Shown here: positions 58,561 to 64,000 of the stretch, in pieces
Layout: every line of letters starts with the position of its first letter
How positions within the stretch are numbered: the first letter of the stretch is position 1
From: Synchiropus splendidus
Taxonomy: Eukaryota > Chordata > Actinopteri > Syngnathiformes > Callionymidae
Direction: 5' to 3'
DNA length: 64,000 bases
NCBI RefSeq assembly: GCF_027744825.2
Contig: NC_071334.1
Location: 67,485,937 to 67,549,936 of the forward strand
The notes under the pieces: generated by a model
Databases searched by the model: none
The model's input: the letters and a program-made list of their open reading frames with translations, nothing else
What the model was told of the DNA's origin: nothing
Position numbers and translations under genes: made by a program

Positions 58561-60290
58561 CCACAGGAAACAACATTCAAAGCAAATGACAGGAACACAT
58601 TGGCCGCTTACAGAAGTAAAGTCTTTGGTCTACTTCTCATGATCAAAAACCAGGTTTTTTTGCTTTGTTTTCAATCCAATAAAAGTCAACACTCCCCCTC
58701 TGCTACTTTGTTTCTCAATCGTCTCACTCCTTGACTGGCTACGTTACATTCCACGTCACAGCTCAAGTTGGAAGTGATCGGCTCTCCTACTCTCAGTATA
58801 CCCAGTGGTGAAAAAGCTTGGCTGCTGTTTTTAAGAAGGGCCACAGACACATTGAAAGTAGACCAGTGATGTTGTGTGCAATTGTATGAACACAGCCAGC
58901 AGACATCTAACATGGTTTCCAGTCCTCGATCAGCAGCAGCGCCCCCCCAAATCCCTCCCACCCGACCACGGCACAAAGAGACTTTTAATTTTTGGAGCAA
59001 TTTCATTCATATTTCTTCAATGGGCGCTTGTTATGATAATGAACCGTGTTGTTCCTCCTCCCTTTTGGCTGCACAAAACACCTCTGCAACGTCAAAGATT
59101 TTTATTTTTATTTCAAACAGTATTTGTGGAGACTTTCTTTCACCTAGCTGCTGCACCTTTCATCGGCTACTTTTTTGTCCTGAGTTTCCTCTCAGCCATA
59201 AGGAACAAATCATTGGAAATGGAAGTTAAAGAACGTTATCGCAAATTAAATAATTAAAAATGCAGATTTAGGTGGGAATAATGAATCCCAGGAGGGGGGA
59301 ACAGGAGGGGCTATGAATGGGTCTGCGCTTAATTAAAGTTTACAGACGGCAGCGATGGGACGCCGCGTCCTGTTTTCTGGAAATATTTGCAGAGTGGGTT
59401 TCAAGCCCTTTGTAAACATTTAACCGTCTAAATCAATTCATTAATCAAGCAAATTGCCACCATAATGTCCCATTGTAGTCTGATGGGTAAATAATTGAGG
59501 CAACTGTTGTATATTTAATTGAACCAGGAGAATCCAGGAAAACACTTTGAAGGTCGCTGGTGATTCAGGCAAATCTGTCATCACAAGCTTTTCTCCGTCT
59601 GAGAGGGGAAAAGCTGTCGGTGTTGTTTTAGGGCTAACAACCGTGAGCAATGTGCGCGACAAACAAGGCGCTTCTCTGGGCTGTTCATGGAACGTCTTGG
59701 AAGGGCAGGTACGCAAGTTTCTTGAGCGGTTATGTTTGCTAGATACAGCTGTGGAGGTTTTCCTCAGCACCTGTCTGACAGCTGCGGTGAGGGGCTCAGT
59801 CACAGATACAGTATGTGGACTCATGCATCCTACTAACCCTTGCTTTTTGATGATCATGTCAAAAGGGAAGCAGCTGCCTCCACTGAAACATATAGCTGCA
59901 GTGTGCAAAACAATAATATGGCCCAGGTTTTATTATTATTTTTATTTTTATTTTTGTTATTTTTTCATGGGAGTCCACAGGTCTTCGATGTTGGAACCCA
60001 TGATACGGACAGAGCAACATATTTAAGCAGGTGCATTTACATCTCTGTGAACGGCGCATCCATGTATTTTTGGTCTTCCACTCATGCCACTGCTAGTCGG
60101 TCCAGTTACCTGGCAGAGTGTCAGACAAGGAGTCATCTACAGTCTCTGAATTTGAGGGAGCTAGCTGGGCTTCACAGTCATTTCCTGCCCGAGCAGCATC
60201 ATCGGTGGTGACGGTTTGTGGACAAACACATGAAAAACCCGCCTGCTCCTTGGGTCCTCGGTTTTATTTTCTGTCCCTGGTTTGTTAGCA
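58561..60290. other. non-coding stretch, no recognised gene
   Basis: Frames of 127 codons (58874-59257) and an antisense-overlapping pair (59547-60026 on +, 59441-59908 on -) are among the longer frames here, but none has a domain I recognise. ATTTAAATAATTAAAAATGC and GCTTAATTAAAGTTTAC near 59240-59340 give a conserved-element-like flavour. A TTATTATTATTTTT tract lies near 59930-59965. Confidence 0.45.
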
Positions 60291-60724
60291 TGTTCCAAGA
60301 GCCATAGAATGTCCACACGGACCAGGTCGTCAGGCCCCCCGGCCTCGACTGCCACCTAGTTCTCTTTGCACCCTTAGAGATAGGGTGAGGAGTTGGGTCA
60401 TCTGGGAGGAGCTCGGGGTGGAGCCGCTGCTCCTCCACATCCAGAGGAACCAGCTGAGGTGGCTCGGGCATCTGATCCGGATGCCCCCTGGACGCCTCCC
60501 TGGGGAGGTGTTCCGGGCATGTCCTACCGGGAGGAGACCCCGGGGAAGACCCAGGACTCGCTGGAGAGATGATGTCTCCGGTCTGGCCTGGGAACGCCTC
60601 GGGATCCCCCGGGAAGAGCTGGAGGAGGTTTGTGCGGACCGGGAAGTTTGGGCTTCCCTGCTCCGAATGCTGCCTCCGCGACCCGAACCCGGATAAGCGG
60701 CAGAAGAAGGTGAAGGAAGGTGAA
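60291..60724 (+). mobile_element. 5'-truncated RTE-like LINE insertion with target duplication
   Basis: The insertion is bounded by a perfect 12-bp direct repeat GGTTTGTTAGCA at 60279-60290 and 60725-60736, the hallmark of target-primed retrotransposition. The 3' end reads CCCGAACCCGGATAAGCGGC, AGAAGAAGG, then a short GGTGAAGGAA-type tail rather than poly-A, usual for RTE-like elements. The coding remnant is listed separately. Because the duplication abuts the GGTGAA-like tail, its first two bases could be tail; ten bases are secure. Confidence 0.85.
60340..60696 (+). pseudogene. RTE-like LINE polyprotein, C-terminal end
   Basis: The frame runs open from about 60340 into TLRDRVRSWVIWEELGVEPL, then LHIQRNQLRWLGHLIRMPPG, RLPGEVFRACPTGRRPRGRP, RTRWRDDVSGLAWERLG, IPREELEEV and a terminal WASLLRMLPPRPEPG before a TAA at 60694-60696. 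This is the conserved C-terminus that follows the reverse transcriptase in a LINE family very common in teleosts, which I place in the RTE-like group from memory. The RT palm with its catalytic FADD motif and the endonuclease are absent because of 5' truncation, so no active protein is possible. The remaining frame is intact and GC-rich against its surroundings, which suggests a fairly recent insertion. Long minus-strand frames over the same interval are shadows. Confidence 0.85.
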
Positions 60725-60736
60725 GGTTTGTTAGCA

Positions 60737-62304
60737 AATCCGTGAGAAAAAAGGCTGCCTTTTCTTCTGGACATTTTCGATACTGTACCTTGAGCAAAAC
60801 AGGAAAGTGAGATAAAATTGAGTAGGTAAAATTGAACAAATGGAAAAAAGGAAAGCATCGTCAAAGTAAAAGTAGATTTTTCATTGCGTTTGAATGGGTG
60901 TTTCGATTTTACATCGTCCTATCAAGCACATTTACCCAGCAGCCGTGATGGATGTTTTCTTAAAGCCGCTGGATTCCACATTTTGCATAACCTCAGCAGT
61001 GTGACACTGGAGGAAAGTGCAGCTCCAAATCTGCTGTTGCTGCTTTGACACTGAATCAGTAGCCGTCCCTCTGCGGGACTTTGTAGCATGATATGTTACA
61101 TCCAAATGACTTTCATTTGAACGTCAAGTATCCAGCTGTGAATCAGAAATGGTGGCCACATTTAGCAGTTGTTCCATTATTCACTGTCTGAGGAGCAGCT
61201 CCGGGATCTGTCTGTACATGACATCATCACCGCGGTGTCTCTCTCCACTGTTTGGACTAACGAGAAGCAGCATTAGCATCACTAATTAAAACTGAGCGAG
61301 ACAGCGCTGGACAGAAACACCTCGCAGTCTATATTTAAAGTTAGACTGTGCTCTGCCTTGCCTCAAGTGTCTTTCATCTGATGTATATTGAGGATTGTTT
61401 TCCTTTTCTTTTTGCATTAGCAGCAAAAAAAGAAAAGAAACACACAGATAGAAATATTTTTTTTGTGTGTGACTTGAAATACAAACACTAGAAATAAACA
61501 GCACATTACATAAGCAATGTAACCAAAATTCAGTACAGCAAAATAGTTACCGTTATAGGGCTTCTCAACACCTTAATAAATAAGGCTACAATGTTCATGG
61601 CACACAAAAACGCTTTACATTTAACACTTCTATTCAGGTAACAGATGAGATGAACTACATCAAAGTCGTGATCTTTTATTATAGACGGTCTCCACTGGAT
61701 GTCATCCTTCACAAACACAACCTTTCTGTCGTGATAAGACTGGCCAGTTTTATTTTTCCTAGTTTAAGAGTTTGGTCACTCTCCATCTTGCCATGTTTTC
61801 TGATTTAATATTCAATTCCGACCCTCTCTTTCGCTGAGTGGAATTGTTTGTTGTGTTTCAAAGAGTATGAGAACTTGAATATTGTGTTATGTTGTGGGTA
61901 TGAGCAAATTATCTACACTGATCGCAAAGCGGCCGAGGCAATGTGCTGGGGATATGTTTGTTTGGTCCTAACTCCAAAACAAACCCACATATTCTTATAA
62001 AACGAAAGTAGATTTGATTTCAAGGCATTCTGCAGGTTCATTTGGATCAAAGAAAAGTTGTGAAATTCCTCCTCCCATTGTTTTTCTTAAGCTGAGATCA
62101 ACTCTCATGTGGCTGCAGTGACAAAAGGTTGCCAACGCTTTAAAGGTTTTCTAATTCATTCCAAGTGGCATGGCCTGTTCTTGTGTGATGGCAGCTCCAA
62201 CTGCCACCACATGTCCTGATGGGATATTTTCAACATCAATGATACGGTTAAAATAGGCCAGTAATATTGAGTAAGCATATCACAACATCAGTGACTTAGC
62301 AAAG
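60737..62304. other. non-coding stretch, no gene seen
   Basis: Complex AT-rich sequence. GCAGCATTAGCATCACTAAT with TAAAACTGAGCGAG near 61268-61300 has mild conserved-element character. No gene recognised. Confidence 0.5.
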
Positions 62305-62900
62305 TGTTATGAGTCAAGACGTGGAGTGGGACCCAAGTGCAGTGATGAAAGTCACAGAAGGCAGGAGCGAGTCAAATAAAATGATTTCATCATGCACAAC
62401 AATATAACTAAAACATACAGCGTCAACCGGGAAAAACAGAGCAAAGTTAGAATGTCCAAAACCAAATCGATGTCCGTGAACGAGAATAAGAGTCCAACAT
62501 GAAGCGTCACCGAACCAGGAGAATCAAACAAACTTAAATCTGTAAGCAGAGACAAAAAAAAAAAAAAAACACAATGAACAGTGATAGTCAATCACAGAGC
62601 AAAAGAAGAAGCTCAAGGAAACAGAGGAAGGAAACAGAACACTAACTCAGCCACCAGGGTTTCAGACAGAGTAATCTTAATAAGTAAACAAGCGTACACA
62701 AAGCAAGCACGAACGAGCAGAGACAATTCACCACAGGAACAAGAGGAGACCATCTGGCACCCGTTGCTGGAGTCCAGGTGCTCTTATACAAGGGTGATCA
62801 GGGGTTCATTGGCTCCAGCCGTGAGTCACAGGAACAGGAAGACAGGAGGGAGAAAGCAAAACAGGACTCAAGTGACCAAAATAAAAGCGGTATCATGACA
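62305..62900. mobile_element. A-rich dispersed element bounded by TGTTATGA...TCATGACA
   Basis: About 596 bp start TGTTATGAGTCAAGACG and end GGTATCATGACA, giving an 8-bp near-perfect terminal inverted repeat (one mismatch) with TG...CA ends. The + strand is A-rich and includes an A-run near 62551-62568. The general style resembles a widespread fish repeat that starts TGTCATGA. TG...CA ends would also fit a solo LTR, but the flanks (CAAAG and CCCAG) do not show a clean duplication, so DNA element against LTR is undecided. No coding remnant. Confidence 0.5.
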
Positions 62901-63568
62901 CCCAGTGCCTCCCCAGCCAATGACGCTTACATTGATACAGTATTATACTAATTCAATGTATTTTTATTTCCTCACTGTACCGAGTCCCAGTTACGAGACT
63001 AGTCCAAGTGATGGTATTGTGGAGCTCATAAGGCTCATAAGTGAGTAGATGATGAAGCTTTGATCACATACAGTGGAAGAAAGTTCCATTTGAGCGTAAA
63101 CACAAGGCAGGGGTGTTGTCATCTTTGTTGGGCCTTGGTTGACGTGTAAAAACATGACAGGAAATGAGTCAAACTGCTGCTAAACATCATGTTGAATAAA
63201 TTAGAAAGTATCACATCAATTGAACGTTGATAGAAAAGCGTCCCTGACCTGCGGGCTGATTCCTGCCTGCTGATCTGCATCTTTCACACTGTGTTTAACA
63301 GGAATTGTCACATTTTTTAACATTGCACCATCAGAGAGCCGAGGCCCACTGACCCAGAACAAACTAAATTACAGTTATGCAATGCTCGCTGTTGACTGAC
63401 TCTATTTCTGGCGCTGATATTTGGACCAATTAAACTCTCGCATTTGAAGGGTGTCTGCTTGTCTTCCTCCTCAGAGTGACAGGGGATTTCAGAACTATAA
63501 AGTAGAGATGCTTACACGTCGTTTTCAAGTCCAAGTAAAGTCTCAAGTTATTGGTCACAAGTTCAAGA
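62901..63568. other. non-coding stretch, no gene seen
   Basis: Complex sequence ending in AAGTC/CAAGT-type phrases (TTTCAAGTCCAAGTAAAGTC, TCAAGTTATTGGTCACAAG) that resume after the MITE at 63957-64000 (AGTCTCAAGTCC). Confidence 0.5.
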
Positions 63569-63571
63569 TTA

Positions 63572-63953
63572 AGGCCCATTTATGCTCAACGTTGCTTACT
63601 CTGGTGTGTATTCATTTTGACCGTATTTCTGCACGTCTCCACAGTGGGCCGAACGGAGAAGTACCACAGGAAAGAGGAAGAAGACAAATTGTCCATCATC
63701 GATTCGCAACATATGTAACGGCCTCACTGACCACCGCCTCCTACAACGCTGCCTCCGTTGTATAAGAAGTATGTTATCAATACTAATGAATTTAGTTGTC
63801 ATAAACTTCTCACTCGGGGCATGCCTCCCATGGTGGATATGTTGGTGAACAGCAATACCAACGCAAGGAACACATGATATGTGATCTCTGATGGTAACAT
63901 TGTTTAAAACCAATGGGCACAATTTTGTACGTAAAGGGAGCATAAATTGGCCT
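63572..63953. mobile_element. PIF/Harbinger-type MITE
   Basis: The left terminus AGGCCCATTTATGCTC (63572-63587) and the reverse complement of the right terminus, AGGCCAATTTATGCTC, form a 16-bp inverted repeat with one mismatch. TTA flanks both sides (63569-63571 and 63954-63956), the 3-bp TWA duplication typical of Harbinger transposases. CTTTACGTAC-type text at the right end also fits fish Harbinger MITEs. The 382-bp body has no transposase; the 104- and 126-codon frames crossing it are chance. The element interrupts a CAAGT-rich repeat, so it is younger than that repeat. Confidence 0.85.
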
Positions 63954-64000
63954 TTAAGACTCGAGTCTTGGGTCATAATTCCATGTGAAGTCTCAAGTCC

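Noticed and set aside
60199..60864. Minus-strand frames of 221 and 169 codons
   Set aside because: They are antisense shadows of the GC-rich RTE-like C-terminal frame on the + strand.

Overview
The window reads as nuclear DNA of a ray-finned (teleost) fish. The evidence is its repeat content: decayed non-LTR retrotransposon tails of types I know from many teleost genomes (RTE-like, L2/CR1-like, L1/Tx1-like), short non-autonomous DNA transposons with Tigger/pogo, PIF/Harbinger and hAT hallmarks, and long (TA)n, (GT)n and (GA)n arrays. There are no operons, ribosome binding sites or dense long ORFs. I found no host protein-coding gene, no exon I could defend, and no tRNA, rRNA or CRISPR array. 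Most open frames are chance frames or translations of microsatellites, such as runs of alternating Tyr-Ile from (TA)n.

Layout. 1-10 kb: non-coding, with a retroelement tail at 3940-4115, A-rich dispersed repeats near 6.1-6.6 and 8.9-9.5 kb, and several conserved-element-like stretches. 10.06-10.77 kb: minus-strand L2/CR1-like reverse transcriptase remnant. 11-22.4 kb: repeat-poor, with several stretches rich in homeodomain-type TAAT cores. 22.4-23.5 kb: two perfect hairpins beside a minus-strand L1-type remnant. 24-32 kb: long TA arrays, a pyrimidine-rich kilobase and another retroelement tail. 32.1-35.1 kb: the densest repeat cluster, with a foldback palindrome invaded by TA tracts, an internally deleted RTE-like composite, and a hAT-like element nested in an L2-like tail. 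41.3-44.4 kb: local duplications in a mosaic. 50-58 kb: two putative transcription-factor-site clusters separated by a Tigger/pogo-type element and a hAT-like inverted-repeat element. 60.3-60.7 kb: RTE-like 3' end with a 12-bp target-site duplication. 62.3-64 kb: a TG...CA-bounded repeat and a Harbinger-type MITE with TTA duplication.

Interpretation. The best reading is an intergenic or very large intronic region, perhaps a regulatory landscape of a developmental gene. This is inference: it rests on clustered TAAT, octamer, TCF/LEF and SOX-like motifs and would need cross-species alignment. Nothing here is a convincing new gene system. The least ordinary structures are the foldback at 32.1 kb, the A/B duplication mosaic at 41-44 kb, and the motif clusters at 50.1 and 57.3 kb.
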